Of a DNA stretch of 64,000 bases, positions 22,998 to 36,035 are shown piece by piece. The notes under the pieces were generated by a model. It was not told the DNA's origin, made no database searches, and was given only the letters and a program-made list of their open reading frames with translations. The stretch is from Leptospira gomenensis (GTDB lineage: Bacteria > Spirochaetota > Leptospiria > Leptospirales > Leptospiraceae): assembly GCF_004770155.1 (NCBI RefSeq), contig NZ_RQFA01000046.1, positions 145,707-209,706 on the forward strand, read 5' to 3'. Positions within the stretch are counted from its first letter, which is position 1. Each line of letters starts with the position of its first letter. Made by a program: the position numbers and the translations under genes.

Positions 22998-24892
22998 GGC
23001 AGAACTCCGTTGTTTGCGGTGAATTGATTATCCGAAAGTTTTCGGTATATTCCATTTTGCTCATAAAGGGAATTATGATCCCCTTCCTCGACGATTTTCC
23101 CGTTTTCTATCACGATGATTCTCGGGATATCCTTGATCGTGGAAAGACGGTGAGCGATTACGAACGTGGTACGATTGGCGTATAATCGACGTAAGGCGTC
23201 GCTTACGAGTCGCTCGGATTCCACGTCGAGGGCGGAAGTAGCCTCGTCCAAGATCATGATTTCCGGGTCGCGCAACAGAGCCCTCGCGATGACGAGCCTC
23301 TGCCTTTGTCCGCCCGAAAGATTGAGACCTCGAACTCCTAAAATGCTGTCGTATCCGTTATCCATCTTTTTGATGAAGTCGTGTGCGTGCGCCAATCTTG
23401 CGGCGCGGATCACGTCTTTACGCGTTGCACCCGGTTTTCCGTAGGCGATGTTGTCCGCGACGGAACCGTGAAACAAAAATATATCCTGCGTAACGATTCC
23501 GATCTTTTTGCGGAGATCGCCCAAACTGATATCGCGGACATCCACTCCGTCGAATTCTATGGAACCCGAACTGGGATCGAAAAAACGCGGTAGCAAATCC
23601 ATCAACGTGGATTTACCGCAACCGCTCGCTCCTATGAGCGCGACGGTTTCGCCTTTTTTCACTTTGAGATTGATGTCCTTCAGGACGGCCGCGTTCGTCC
23701 CCGGATAGGAAAAGAAAAGATTTTTGAATTCGATGCTTTTGTGGAGAGGAGTCGCGGAAACCTTGCTCTCTTCGCTGTGGTCCTCCGTTTCCAGATCGAT
23801 GATTTCGAAAATCCTTTTTCCGGAGGCGATCGCCTGTGTGATCTTTCCCACCATCTGGGAAAGTTGGGTAAGGGGACGAAGCAAAAACAAAAGCGTCAAC
23901 AGAAAGGCCATAAACTCGCCTTGTGTGAATCTTCCGTTGTAGATCAGACTCGCCCCCGCCGCAAAAAAACCGAGGACCACGATCGAAGAGGTCAGCTCGA
24001 CGAGCGACGGAGCGATCTGAAGATAAAACTGGCCTTTGAAGTTTCTCCGGTAAACGTTGTGGTTGATCTTACCGAATTTTTCCTGTTCGTAGGTTTCCGT
24101 GTTAAAGACGCGTATCACTTTGATTCCGGAAATCATCTCCTGAATGTTGGCGTTGAGATCCGCCATTTTTTCCTGCGAACGTACCGTCGATTTCGTGATC
24201 TTCCGGGTAAAAAGGGTTACCGGAAGAATGATGACGGGAACCGTGAGACACGCAACGAGAAGAAGTTCCGTATTCAAATATAATAATACCATTAAGTGCG
24301 TGATCACGTAGAAGAAGTTGATCGTCGCGTCGCGAAAATTGCTGGAAATGACCGCCGCGACCACTTCGACGTCGTTGATGATACGACTCATCATCAAACC
24401 GGTCTTTTCCTTAAAAAAATAAGTAAGCGGAAGAAGCTGATTTTTTTCGAACAACTCCTGACGGATATCGCGCACCGCCTTATAACCGGCCGTGGCGATG
24501 CAGAAAACGGATAAAAGATACGTGATCAACTTCAAAAGGTAAAGCGGCATAACGATGATACAGATCGCCCAAACGACTTCCTTCGGCTCTAGACCTTTGG
24601 TTCTGCCGTTGACCCATTGTTTTACGTCGATCAACACTAGTTTGGTCCTTTCGAGACCGTCCAGGGATTCGTCTCCGAACACCTTCTGTTTTAGGACGAT
24701 CCTCTGTTCCGGCAACGTTAGTTGCAATTGAAACTGCGTCTTTTTGTCGTTTCCCAACGAGTCGAATAACGGGATAAAGGCGGTAAGGGAGATAGCGTTT
24801 AAAATCGCAGTTAACAAGGCAAAGACGATTCCCAGCGTGAATCGATACTTATACCGTACGGAATAGGACAAAAGCCTGAAAAAAAGTTTCAT
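22994..24892 (-). CDS. ABC exporter, MsbA-like (fused membrane and ATPase domains)
   Basis: This 632-residue half-transporter would act as a homodimer in the inner membrane. Six transmembrane helices occupy about 15-360, with an unusually long loop (about 45-105) after the first. The ATPase domain has Walker [11 protein letters not shown]-loop VTQDIF, signature LSGGQRQR, Walker [13 protein letters not shown] and switch His in VIAHRLS. MsbA-type exporters flip lipid A or other lipids, but drug exporters share this architecture. It overlaps trpG by 4 bp upstream and the receiver gene by 4 bp downstream. Its presence inside a tryptophan operon is odd and may only reflect compaction. Confidence 0.9.
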   Translation of the reverse strand: MKLFFRLLSYSVRYKYRFTLGIVFALLTAILNAISLTAFIPLFDSLGNDKKTQFQLQLTLPEQRIVLKQKVFGDESLDGLERTKLVLIDVKQWVNGRTKGLEPKEVVWAICIIVMPLYLLKLITYLLSVFCIATAGYKAVRDIRQELFEKNQLLPLTYFFKEKTGLMMSRIINDVEVVAAVISSNFRDATINFFYVITHLMVLLYLNTELLLVACLTVPVIILPVTLFTRKITKSTVRSQEKMADLNANIQEMISGIKVIRVFNTETYEQEKFGKINHNVYRRNFKGQFYLQIAPSLVELTSSIVVLGFFAAGASLIYNGRFTQGEFMAFLLTLLFLLRPLTQLSQMVGKITQAIASGKRIFEIIDLETEDHSEESKVSATPLHKSIEFKNLFFSYPGTNAAVLKDINLKVKKGETVALIGASGCGKSTLMDLLPRFFDPSSGSIEFDGVDVRDISLGDLRKKIGIVTQDIFLFHGSVADNIAYGKPGATRKDVIRAARLAHAHDFIKKMDNGYDSILGVRGLNLSGGQRQRLVIARALLRDPEIMILDEATSALDVESERLVSDALRRLYANRTTFVIAHRLSTIKDIPRIIVIENGKIVEEGDHNSLYEQNGIYRKLSDNQFTANNGVLP

Positions 24893-25467
24893 AACTCCTG
24901 AACGATGGAGGAAAAGTTTCGGATCAGATCCAAACCCGCGCCCGTCATGATGGACTCGGGATGAAATTGGACTCCGTAAAGATGTTTTTTGGTTTTATGT
25001 CTGACGCCCATGATCACTCCGTCCGGAGTTTTGGAAGCGACTTCCAATTCCGAGGGGATACTTTCCGGTTGAATCACGAGAGAATGATAACGAGTCGCCA
25101 CAAAAGGAGAAGGAATACCGCGGTAGATGTCCTTTCCGTCGTGTTCGATCAGGGAAACCTTACCGTGCATGATCGAAGGAGCGGAGACGATCTTTCCTCC
25201 GTGAACGAGACCGATCGCCTGATGTCCGAGACAGACTCCGAAAATGGGAAGTTTGCCGCCGAGTTCCCGGATCACGTCCAGACAAACCCTTGAATCCTCG
25301 GGACGTCCGGGGCCCGGGGAAAGAATGATTCCTTTGGGATGAAGTTCGTTGATTTCGCTTAACGTAATTCTATCGTTCCTGAATACTTCGACCTGATTTC
25401 CGATCTGACAGAAATATTGGTAGAGATTGTATGTGAAAGAATCGTAATTATCGATGAGGAGAAGCAT
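24889..25467 (-). CDS. trpG: Anthranilate synthase glutaminase subunit (TrpG/PabA)
   Basis: This 192-residue class I glutamine amidotransferase supplies ammonia to TrpE. It has the N-terminal [15 protein letters not shown], the oxyanion SPGPGRPED, the nucleophile Cys in [11 protein letters not shown] (about residue 79) and the His-Glu pair in VQFHPES. It follows trpE without a gap (stop at 25468, start at 25467), which fixes it as the partner in tryptophan synthesis. It may also serve PabB in folate synthesis, as in organisms with one shared subunit. Confidence 0.95.
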   Translation of the reverse strand: MLLLIDNYDSFTYNLYQYFCQIGNQVEVFRNDRITLSEINELHPKGIILSPGPGRPEDSRVCLDVIRELGGKLPIFGVCLGHQAIGLVHGGKIVSAPSIMHGKVSLIEHDGKDIYRGIPSPFVATRYHSLVIQPESIPSELEVASKTPDGVIMGVRHKTKKHLYGVQFHPESIMTGAGLDLIRNFSSIVQEL

Positions 25468-26922
25468 TTACTTCCATTCTCCTTTGAGTCCGTTTCTTGC
25501 GAATTCGACCGCCTTTAATAACGCCGCCATTTTGTTTTTGGTTTCTTCCAATTCCGATTCGGGAACGGAGTCGTAAACCACGCCTCCACCCGCCTGCAGG
25601 AACGCTTCATCGCCGTAGAACACGATGGTTCGAATGATGATCGCAAGATCGCTTTCTCCGGAAAAGGAGATATAACCCAAGGCGCCGGAATAGATGGCAC
25701 GGCGGGTAGTTTCCAATTCGTCGATGATTTCCATCGCGCGGATTTTAGGAGCGCCGGAAACCGTTCCCGCGGGGAGAGTCGCTCGGATAAGATCGTAGAC
25801 GGTTTTTTCCTCGTCGAGTTCCCCCGAACACTGACTTACGATGTGCATAACGTGGGAATATTTTTCGATCACTTTGAAGTCGTTCACCCGGACGCTTCCC
25901 GGTTTACAAACGCGTCCGAGATCGTTGCGTCCCAAATCCACGAGCATGATATGTTCCGCGATTTCTTTCGGATCCGAAAGAAGATTCTCTTCGAGGAATT
26001 TGTCCTCGCTGGAATTTTTTCCTCTCGGTCTCGTGCCCGCGATCGGCCTAAGATAGGTATGATTACCGGCGTATTTCACCATAATTTCGGGAGAACTGCC
26101 CACGATGGTGATTTCTCCGATACGTAGAAAATACATATAAGGACTCGGGTTCACCGTTCTCAAACCGCGATAGATTTGAAACGGAGAAACTTCGGGTTTA
26201 AACCTGACTTTCCTCGAAGGAACAACCTGAAAAATGTCTCCTGCTTTGATGTATTCCTTTGCACGTTCGACATTTTTCTTATATTCTTCATCTGGAATAT
26301 TCGGATTTAATTGTAAAGGTCCGGAAACGGTTTTCGGATTCCGGATTCCGTCCGGTACGATTCCGTCGCGAATCTCGTTTTCGATCGCGTCGATCCTCCG
26401 GAGCGCCGCTTCATAACATTCCCTAAGAGAAGAATGAGAGGCCGTCCTTGCGTTGACTACGATTCTTAGGACGTGATCGATATGATCCACGACCAAAAGT
26501 TCGTCGTAGATCGCGAAATAACAATCCGGCGCGTTTTCGTCCTCCGGTTTCGTATCCGGAATGTTTTCGTAATAACGGACCGCGGAATAGGAAAGAAATC
26601 CCACCGCACCTCCCGCGAACGGAGGCAAACGATAGTCCTGCACAAAAACGTCGTCTCCCAAAAGATTCTCCAAAAGAACCAAAGGATCATAGGTGATGAT
26701 TTCGGTCGGCGGTTCCGTTCCTTCGGAAATGTAAAAAAGACCGTTTCTGCCTTGCAGGATGCGATGTGGAGTTTTACCGAGAAAGGAATTTCTTCCGAGT
26801 TTTTCCCCTCCTTCCACACTTTCGAGAAGAAAGGAATGTTTTGCGGATTCGCAGCCCCATTTTGCGAAGAGGGAAACGGGAGTTTCCATATCCAGAAAAA
26901 TCTGTTTGAAGACCGGGATCAA
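25468..26922 (-). CDS. trpE: Anthranilate synthase component I
   Basis: This 484-residue chorismate-utilising enzyme makes anthranilate in the first step of tryptophan synthesis. Seen are the N-terminal tryptophan-binding motif LLESVEGGE (about 32-40), [20 protein letters not shown], the [10 protein letters not shown] strand and [12 protein letters not shown]. The LLES motif predicts feedback inhibition by tryptophan and favours TrpE over PabB. The start is TTG with GGGGGA immediately upstream; no ATG fits the family N-terminus better. It heads a four-gene overlapping unit with trpG, an ABC exporter and a receiver. I saw no leader peptide or attenuator in the 53 bp before it. Confidence 0.94.
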   Translation of the reverse strand: MIPVFKQIFLDMETPVSLFAKWGCESAKHSFLLESVEGGEKLGRNSFLGKTPHRILQGRNGLFYISEGTEPPTEIITYDPLVLLENLLGDDVFVQDYRLPPFAGGAVGFLSYSAVRYYENIPDTKPEDENAPDCYFAIYDELLVVDHIDHVLRIVVNARTASHSSLRECYEAALRRIDAIENEIRDGIVPDGIRNPKTVSGPLQLNPNIPDEEYKKNVERAKEYIKAGDIFQVVPSRKVRFKPEVSPFQIYRGLRTVNPSPYMYFLRIGEITIVGSSPEIMVKYAGNHTYLRPIAGTRPRGKNSSEDKFLEENLLSDPKEIAEHIMLVDLGRNDLGRVCKPGSVRVNDFKVIEKYSHVMHIVSQCSGELDEEKTVYDLIRATLPAGTVSGAPKIRAMEIIDELETTRRAIYSGALGYISFSGESDLAIIIRTIVFYGDEAFLQAGGGVVYDSVPESELEETKNKMAALLKAVEFARNGLKGEWK

Positions 26923-26975
26923 ATTCCCCCGGTCCGCCAGTTTGGAAAACTCTTCGAATGTGAGCGAATGATCCT

Positions 26976-28139
<1,164 letters not shown>

Positions 28140-28464
28140 TTAATAGCACACCTTGATCGAAATTTGGCTCGTCCGATGGTCCCGGGCATCCCGCCTGAAT
28201 CGCCGAAAAGCCGGATTGAGGGGAAGATCTCCGGTACGGCCTCGAAATCGGTGTTGGAACCTGGAATAAAGAGCTCTGTAATGCAGGATTCGAAGAGAAT
28301 CCTTTACCGTCAAGAAGGTACGAAAGGGTCTATTGTGATTCGCGATAGGAGTCAGCCCGTAGACGCCTGGAATTTCAGGAAATTTCTCGGTTTTAGGGCC
28401 CGGGGTTTGGCGGTGGTGAGGTGCTGCGGTTTCGGTGGATGAATCTTCTTGTTTATCGCGACAC
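28140..28464. other. Intergenic region upstream of acyl-CoA dehydrogenase
   Basis: I find no gene here. A hairpin with 7-base arms (AGGATTC at 28285-28291, GAATCCT at 28297-28303) and GC-rich purine stretches near 28400-28440 are present. A - strand open frame runs from inside the repeat array to 28140, but this is a by-product of a repeat unit without stops. Confidence 0.45.
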
Positions 28465-28764
28465 GTGGGAACTCTCACGCGAACATCGCTGCCACCGAAG
28501 GAGCCGCAACCCGTGGGAACTCTCACACAAACATCGCTGCCACCGAAGGAGCCGCGACACGTGGGAACTCTCACACAAACATCGCTGCCACCGAAGGAGC
28601 CGCGACACGTGGGAACTCTCACACAAACATCGCTGCCACCGAAGGAGCCGCGACGCGTGGGAACTCTCACGCAAACATCGCTGCCACCGAAGGAGCCGGA
28701 CACGTGGGAACTCTCACACAAACATCGCTACCACCGAAGGAGCCGGACACGTGGGAACTCTCAC
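28465..28764. repeat. 48-bp tandem repeat array (VNTR) with GTGGGAACTC core
   Basis: Seven copies of GTGGGAACTCTCAC begin at 28465, 28513, 28561, 28609, 28657, 28704 and 28751. The period is therefore 48 bp four times and then 47 bp twice. Between the cores is a near-identical segment containing AAACATCGCTGCCACCGAAG and GAGCCG. The units differ at only a few positions, which suggests recent expansion. Tandem loci with units in this size range are known in Leptospira as VNTR typing markers. All three + frames stay open through the 48-bp part because the unit is a multiple of three and lacks stops; I do not read this as coding. Confidence 0.95.
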
Positions 28765-29230
28765 ACAATTCCCCAAAAAATCCAAAAAGAACGCGGAGAC
28801 AAAATCAATCCGGGAATACCAAAGGGTTCGAAATACGAAAGCGGAACTATGCTCCAACGAAAACCGAGTGCGACATACAAGGAAACGATCGCGGGCCCGG
28901 AACGTGCGATAAAAAGATAAAAAATACGGATGCGAAAAAACGACGGAAAAATCGGGCGTCGGAACTCCGTTTACGGAAGAGCCCCCCACCCAAAAAGAAG
29001 ATAGTTTCGCAAAACTGAAGTTATACGAACGCGCGATTAGGAGAAATAAGTGCGATCGTAGTTACGACCATCGACCAATCGTAGAATCCCATCGGAAGAT
29101 CGTAAAAAATTTCCCGATGCCCCGTCTCGATCTTATGAATCCTATGCGTGATAAAATTGAGAGCGGAGATGGACGCGATCCTGAAACCGATCCTTAACTT
29201 CGTCTCAACGGAAACGAGCGAAAATAAAAA
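28765..29230. other. Intergenic region between the repeat array and the thiolase terminator
   Basis: No convincing gene is present. A degenerate form of the palindrome core (CGGAACTCCG) occurs near 28971. A - strand frame at 29021-29266 encodes 81 residues of plausible hydrophobic character, but it reads through the thiolase terminator and has no ribosome site, so it could at most be a gene remnant. Confidence 0.4.
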
Positions 29231-29258
29231 AGAAAACCCGGACGATTCCGGGTTTTCT
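29231..29258 (-). terminator. Intrinsic terminator after the thiolase gene
   Basis: Perfect 12-base arms AGAAAACCCGGA (29231-29242) and TCCGGGTTTTCT (29247-29258) enclose a CGAT loop. On the - strand the stem is followed by TTTTTATTTT. It lies 48 bp past the thiolase stop and is among the clearest terminators in the window. Confidence 0.92.
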
Positions 29259-29305
29259 TCGATCAAAACAAATTCAACTTTTCTAATACATTAGTTTTCC
29301 GAATT

Positions 29306-30487
29306 TTAGACTTCCGGGTTCTCCAAAACCAGAGCGATGCCTTGTCCGCCGCCGATACAAAGGGAAGCGACACCGTATTTCGCCTTTCTTCTTCTGAGTT
29401 CGTACGCCAGAGTGATGGTAACACGTGCGCCGGAAGCCCCCAGAGGATGTCCGATGGCCACTGCACCTCCGTTTACGTTCGTGATGTCCGGATTGAGACC
29501 CAACTCTTTTTGAACCGCAAGGTACTGAGCGGCAAACGCCTCGTTCACTTCCACAAGACTCATATCGGAAAGTTTTAAACCCGCTTTTTTTAGGGCCGCG
29601 GGAATCGCGATCGCGGGACCGATTCCCATCTTCGCAGGATCGCAACCCGCATGACCGTAGCCGCGGACAATGGCGAGCGGTTTTTTACCGATCTTCTTCG
29701 CATAAGAAGCGGAGGTTACGATCGTAGCAGCCGCACCGTCGTTTAAACCGGAAGCATTTCCTGCGGTAACGGTCCCGCCGTCCCGAAACACAGCCTTTAA
29801 GGTTCCGAGTTTCTCCACACCCGCTGCTCCTTTGATGAATTCGTCCTTTTCCAAGGTGACCGGTTTTTTACCGGGAATGGTCACCGTAAACATCTCCTCT
29901 TTCAGGCGACCTTCGTTCGTGGCCTTTTCGGCGCGAGTTTGCGAAATCGCAGCCCATTCGTCCTGTTCCTGTCTGGAAATTTTATATTGATCGGCGAGGT
30001 TTTCCGCGGTCTGCCCCATGATCAAACCCACATACTGATCGGTAAGTCCCTGTTCCAGAGTGTCTTCAAATTCCGCAGAACCGTAACGAACTCCCCAACG
30101 CGCGTTTCGAACGACGTACGGCGCGTTGCTCATCGATTCCACGCCGCCCGCAAGAACCGCGTCCGCATCGCCGAGATAGATTTTTTTGACCGCTTGTATG
30201 ATCGCTTCCATACCGGAACCACAAAGACGGTTGAGTGTCAAAGCGGGAACTCCCAGAGGAAGACCCGTTTTTAAACCGATATGACGCGCGAGATAAATCG
30301 CTTCCTTTCCCGTAGGAATTACGTTTCCGAAAATCGATTCTCCGATCGCGTCCGCGGAAACTCCGGTTTTCTCCAGAATCGCTTTGGAAGCCATAACCCC
30401 CAAATCGACCGCGCTTAGGTCCTTTAAGGTGCCTCCGAAATTACCGAACGGAGTTCTGATCCCGTCCAAAATGACCGCTTCTTCCAT
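29306..30487 (-). CDS. Acetyl-CoA acetyltransferase (thiolase)
   Basis: This 393-residue thiolase condenses or cleaves acyl-CoA and acetyl-CoA. The acylated Cys is in [10 protein letters not shown] (about residue 88), the His is in [17 protein letters not shown] (about 348) and the second Cys is in SLCIGGGQG (about 378). The size fits biosynthetic as well as degradative thiolases of the AtoB/PhaA/FadA group. AGGAG lies 5 bases before the ATG, one of the best ribosome sites in the window. It is the only gene of its transcript, ending at a strong terminator. With the acyl-CoA dehydrogenase 1.2 kb away, it points to beta-oxidation. Confidence 0.94.
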   Translation of the reverse strand: MEEAVILDGIRTPFGNFGGTLKDLSAVDLGVMASKAILEKTGVSADAIGESIFGNVIPTGKEAIYLARHIGLKTGLPLGVPALTLNRLCGSGMEAIIQAVKKIYLGDADAVLAGGVESMSNAPYVVRNARWGVRYGSAEFEDTLEQGLTDQYVGLIMGQTAENLADQYKISRQEQDEWAAISQTRAEKATNEGRLKEEMFTVTIPGKKPVTLEKDEFIKGAAGVEKLGTLKAVFRDGGTVTAGNASGLNDGAAATIVTSASYAKKIGKKPLAIVRGYGHAGCDPAKMGIGPAIAIPAALKKAGLKLSDMSLVEVNEAFAAQYLAVQKELGLNPDITNVNGGAVAIGHPLGASGARVTITLAYELRRRKAKYGVASLCIGGGQGIALVLENPEV

Positions 30488-30561
30488 AATTACTCCTAAT
30501 AACTTTAATATTCTAATATCTTAATTTTTGAATGTTCGTCCGAAACTCGCACATCGATCGA

Positions 30562-31377
30562 TCAATCCGACGGGATCGCCTTCGGAAAAACGAGTTCGAA
30601 CGGAACGGAATGAACTCCGGTCTGAAACATCCCGCCTTTGATCGCATCCGGAAAAACCGCCTCATCGCTCCAAATCTCCTGAATCGTCGCAATTCTTCCT
30701 TTACCCTTGCCGATAAATCTTGTCTTAAGATAACCTTCCGGAGATTTTTGCAGTAAAGTATAAGGAAGAAGTTTGGTGGAGACGGGAAAGGAAAAACCTT
30801 TCGTCAAAATCGAAACGCGAAAGAATTCCTTTCCTCCGCGAAACGCGGAAATTTTCGTAAGATTTCCTTCCTTGATCCAAATAAAATCCGCCTTTTCTTT
30901 GGGAATGGCCCAGTTGCGGATTCCCTCTTCCACCGATGTCTGACTGGAAACGAAAATACGCGTGATCCGTTTAAAGGAATCTCCTTTGTATTCGAAATTC
31001 CCGGGAATATAAAGAAGTTCGTAATAAGGACCGACGTCGCTCTTCTCGTAATTGACCAGCATCAGAGAACCCAAACCGCCTTTGTATTGTTTGGAATCCT
31101 CTTCGCTAAAAAAACCCATTTCTCGGTTGTAATCCTTTTTGGCCCAAAGAGGAAAAACAAAACCTTCCCCGTATAAATTCCAAGGAGCCGGAAACTGTCT
31201 CCCCTTTCCCGTTTGCGAAGAAGAGGGGGGCGATTTTTTTGAAGCGGACGAGGTTACGGACGAAGTTTTTTTTGGGCTTCCCGATTTTGCCGCGCGGCTC
31301 GAATGAGAAGCGGACTTGGATTTGGGAGTTCCTACGGATTTTTTTTTAACGGTCTTTTTTGCCTTCTTTGCTACCAC
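30562..31377 (-). CDS. Acetoacetate-decarboxylase-like protein with basic N-terminal tail
   Basis: This protein has 271 residues from a GTG at 31377, chosen because AGGTGA lies 6 bases upstream; a GTG three codons earlier is possible. The first 60 residues are Lys/Ser-rich low complexity (histone-tail-like). The remaining 210 residues resemble the acetoacetate decarboxylase superfamily: APWNLYGEGFVFPLW at the start, then GSLMLVNYEKSDVGPYYELLYIPG and the later VSILTKGFSFPV. I could not locate the Schiff-base lysine motif of true decarboxylases, so it may be a non-catalytic member. It lies 74 bp upstream of the thiolase gene on the same strand. Confidence 0.55.
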   Translation of the reverse strand: MVAKKAKKTVKKKSVGTPKSKSASHSSRAAKSGSPKKTSSVTSSASKKSPPSSSQTGKGRQFPAPWNLYGEGFVFPLWAKKDYNREMGFFSEEDSKQYKGGLGSLMLVNYEKSDVGPYYELLYIPGNFEYKGDSFKRITRIFVSSQTSVEEGIRNWAIPKEKADFIWIKEGNLTKISAFRGGKEFFRVSILTKGFSFPVSTKLLPYTLLQKSPEGYLKTRFIGKGKGRIATIQEIWSDEAVFPDAIKGGMFQTGVHSVPFELVFPKAIPSD

Positions 31378-31565
31378 AAATGTCACCTACAAAAATAGAA
31401 AAAAGCCCCGAAAACAGGCAAATCTATTCAGTTTCCTTTTTTCCTCCAAATCCTCAAAAAAAGGCTATTTTGGAAAGTAGGAATTGAATTCATTTTTGCT
31501 TTCCCGGACGAACTTGGATTTTTGCTTTCAGACCCGGAAGGGGTCGTATAAAGTTGGGATCACAG

Positions 31566-32180
31566 ATGACCACTGCAGTACGACACAAAAGAAGATCCAG
31601 AAACAGTTTGAATCGGGAAAATATCGTTCAAGTTGCGATGGAGATCCTACAAGAAGAAGGGATCGACGGACTTTCCATGCGAAAGATCGCCGAAAAATTG
31701 GACTGCAGCGTCGCAAGTCCGTATTCTCATTTTAAGAGTCAGGAAGAAATCATTCAGGTTCTCATAGCCAAAGGGGAAACGGAATTGACGCAACTTCTGC
31801 GGAGCGCTCAAAAAAACGGAAACAACTCCTTTGAAAAACTTGCGGGGATTGCCCGCGCCTATTGGGAATTTTCGCTCAACAATAAGGAACTCCATAAGGT
31901 GATGTTCAACACCGTTCACGGGCATATGCACAGAAAGGTGTTTCCAAGTTTACCGACGAGTTATCGCGTATTTTTGGAGACGATCCGCAATGGATGTGCG
32001 AGCCGAGAATTCAAACTTCCGAAAGCCGAATATCCCGGGATCGCTCGGATGATGTGGGCCTGGATGTATGGATTGATGGTATTAGATTTAACGAATATGC
32101 TCAAACGCAGGCGTGGAGGAAAAGACGATCCTTTGGCCGAAGGATTTTCCTACTTCCGAAAGATCCTCTTGGGAGAATAA
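31566..32180 (+). CDS. TetR-family transcriptional regulator
   Basis: This 204-residue regulator has an N-terminal helix-turn-helix (about 12-60: IVQVAMEILQEEGIDGLSMRKIAEKLDCS followed in sequence by SPYSHFKSQEEIIQVLI). Its C-terminal ligand domain is of the WHG type (AYWEFSLNNKELHKVMF and ARMMWAWMYGLMVL). The ATG at 31566, with GGGA 6 bases upstream, is preferred to a TTG 12 bases earlier. It lies 188 bp from the divergent ADC-like gene, an obvious target candidate. No clear operator was seen between them. Confidence 0.88.
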   Translation: MTTAVRHKRRSRNSLNRENIVQVAMEILQEEGIDGLSMRKIAEKLDCSVASPYSHFKSQEEIIQVLIAKGETELTQLLRSAQKNGNNSFEKLAGIARAYWEFSLNNKELHKVMFNTVHGHMHRKVFPSLPTSYRVFLETIRNGCASREFKLPKAEYPGIARMMWAWMYGLMVLDLTNMLKRRRGGKDDPLAEGFSYFRKILLGE

Positions 32181-32628
32181 CGAAAATCTTCCGACGAACT
32201 TGTCCGCAAACGGGAACCGTCGGTAGCCGGATCCGAGCTCGCTCTACGAGGAAATGCGGGAACTCCCGCGATAAAAAATATTCTCTCCCCGTACCGCCGG
32301 CCGGTTTTTTCCCACATCGGGGGAAACTGGGCGCGTCCCTCGCAATCTTTTTCGAGAAATACAAGACAAAATCGGAAACGCTCGGGTCAGGCTACTACGG
32401 GCTGCGCTTCGCTCCGGTCGTCTTTCGCGTCGATTTTCCGATTTTCCAAGATGGGAGGAAATCAGCGGAATCTCCCGGAATTACGACACGCTCAAGACGG
32501 ACCAAGCCCTTCGTATCCTTCGCGCGGGAACTACCACGGTGAAAACCGAATAGGACAAAACGAACGCGGATCTTCGACCGACGATCGTTTAAACCTGCGT
32601 CGGAACGATCGTTTATTTACTCGATCGT
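32181..32628. repeat. Intergenic region with GGGAACTC palindromes and CGATCGTTTA repeats
   Basis: The 448 bp contain no gene. They hold the perfect palindromic element GCGGGAACTCCCGC (32256-32269), followed by GATAAAAAAT, and a degenerate copy GCGGGAACTACCAC (32524-32537). Three direct copies of CGATCGTTTA (32582, 32606, 32622) lie just past the rhodanese stop. A + strand frame at 31994-32542 overlaps the TetR gene and is Arg-rich; I treat it as spurious. Confidence 0.7.
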
Positions 32629-32964
32629 TTAGTATTTAGCGAGAGAAGGATCGACTTCGTCCGAATACAGCAGGATTCCGCCTTCCACGTTATGCACTTT
32701 TGCGAAACCGGATTGTTTTAAAATTCCGCAGGCCATACCCGAACGAGCACCGGAACGACAATAAACGATCACTTCCTTTCCGGAATCTTTCCAGGGACCG
32801 AGTTCGGAAAGTCGGTTCGGAAGTTCTCCGACGGGAATCAAAAGATCGGTTCCTTGAATCGTGGAGATTTCCACCTCGTTCGGATTTCTTACGTCGAGAA
32901 GATAAAACGAATCCTTACCCGCGTCTCTCTGTTCCAATCTTGTCTTTAATTCTTTCGGGGTCAT
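32629..32964 (-). CDS. Single-domain rhodanese-like protein
   Basis: This 111-residue sulfurtransferase-fold protein has the active-site loop VYCRSGARSG, with the catalytic Cys at about residue 73. It also has the N-terminal YLLDVRNPNEVEIS motif and the C-terminal VEGGILLYSDEVDPS. It is cytoplasmic and of GlpE/PspE-like size. Sulfur donor and acceptor are not known. It is a single gene, 146 bp downstream of the ABC-F gene on the same strand; the ABC-F gene ends at a palindrome that could act as a terminator. Confidence 0.88.
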   Translation of the reverse strand: MTPKELKTRLEQRDAGKDSFYLLDVRNPNEVEISTIQGTDLLIPVGELPNRLSELGPWKDSGKEVIVYCRSGARSGMACGILKQSGFAKVHNVEGGILLYSDEVDPSLAKY

Positions 32965-33080
32965 ACGATGAAGTTCCTCAATTAAAAAAATAGAACGATT
33001 GTGTTTTCCGGTTTTTCCCCTGTGGTCGGAACTCCGGAATACCGCTACTTCCGGATTCGACGGAGGATCGGCTTTCCGTA

Positions 33081-33100
33081 AAAAATGCGGGAACTCCCGC
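33081..33100 (-). terminator. GCGGGAACTCCCGC palindrome acting as probable ABC-F terminator
   Basis: The 14-bp element at 33087-33100 has 6-base GC arms and a 2-base centre. On the - strand it is followed by ATTTTTT, 10 bp past the ABC-F stop, so it has the shape of an intrinsic terminator. The loop is too short for a perfect hairpin, so the inner pairs would open. The same 14-mer occurs at 32256. Confidence 0.5.
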
Positions 33101-33110
33101 CTACATCGTT

Positions 33111-35042
<1,932 letters not shown>

Positions 35043-35132
35043 GGATCGGAAATTATAGAGGGCTCAAAAACAGCGCCGCCGCACGAGCACAGATCCGAAA
35101 CCGTCGGTGGACGACGGATCGGAGAAAAGGAA

Positions 35133-35303
<171 letters not shown>

Positions 35304-36035
35304 GGGTGTTCCGCCAAATAATCTTAAGCCAGATTTTTCAGATTCGGTTCTTTCGACAACCGATTTTAGCTTGGAATTTAGGATTTGAAAGAGTCAGGAA
35401 TATTTCCCCGTTATTTCGATGAATTGTATGAGTTCCCACGCCGGAAATAACAAGAGGATTGGCAACGGTGGATCGATTCGACGAAACGTTGCTCGATGGA
35501 AATCGAGTATGAGTTCCTACACCGTTCGTGCATTCTGGATTCCCCAAGAACTGCTGCGGAGTATTCACGGGACCGGTTCTACCGAATTTGTGTGAGTTCC
35601 CACATCCGACCACCTCTCTTTTCCCACGGGATTACTACTGATTACTACTATACGAAACAACTCCCCCATCTAAAGAGACATAATCACATAGAAAATCACC
35701 TCAAAGCTCCGTTTCGAATCAAGGAGAAAACGGAAGAGAACTGGATGTAATTTTTGAATCCCTCCCCTCCCGTGTTTCCCGGTAACTCGTCTTCTTATCC
35801 GATAAGTGTGGGAACTCATACGCGGTCGAGGAATGCGCCGACCAAAGTATCCTTCCTACTCGTTAAGCGTGGGAACTCCCTCTTCGATGATCCCCGGAAG
35901 TTTTTCTCCTGCGGGAACTCTCACAAAGAATCATTGTTCAACCGAACCGATTTTTACAGAATCAACCGCAGGATTAAAATTTAGTATCTTTTCCCACTTC
36001 TCAAAACGAAAACGAACAGAACTGGACTCGAGAGA
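35304..36035. repeat. Intergenic field with six GGGAACTC palindromes in two orientations
   Basis: The 732 bp between the 56-aa gene and DoxX hold no gene. Six 14-bp elements occur. Three lie on the - strand: 35426-35439 and 35507-35520 (GTRGGAACTCATAC) and 35590-35603 (GTGGGAACTCACAC). Three lie on the + strand: 35808-35821 (GTGGGAACTCATAC), 35869-35882 (GTGGGAACTCCCTC) and 35911-35924 (GCGGGAACTCTCAC). The first is enclosed by GTTATTTC/GAAATAAC (35410-35417, 35444-35451) and the second by AACGGTG/CACCGTT (35464-35470, 35520-35526). The copies at 35808 and 35869 share about 13 bp of upstream sequence (CTTCNTANNCGNTAAG). Confidence 0.85.

Noticed and set aside
28465..28764. CRISPR-like array
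   Set aside because: The whole 48-bp unit repeats, spacers included, so there are no unique spacers; no cas genes are present.
28449..29018. Long + strand frames through the repeat array, encoding repeated GNSHTNIAATEGA-like units
   Set aside because: All three + frames and two - frames are open because the 48-bp unit has no stops and is a multiple of three. There is no ribosome site, and two later units of 47 bp break any single frame's repeat pattern.
29021..29266. 81-codon - strand frame between the repeat array and thiolase
   Set aside because: It reads through the thiolase terminator, has no ribosome site and no recognised family. It might be a gene remnant, but I cannot support it.
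31994..32542. 182-codon + strand frame
   Set aside because: It overlaps the TetR gene, is Arg/Ser-rich as out-of-frame translations are in this genome, and runs through palindromic repeats.
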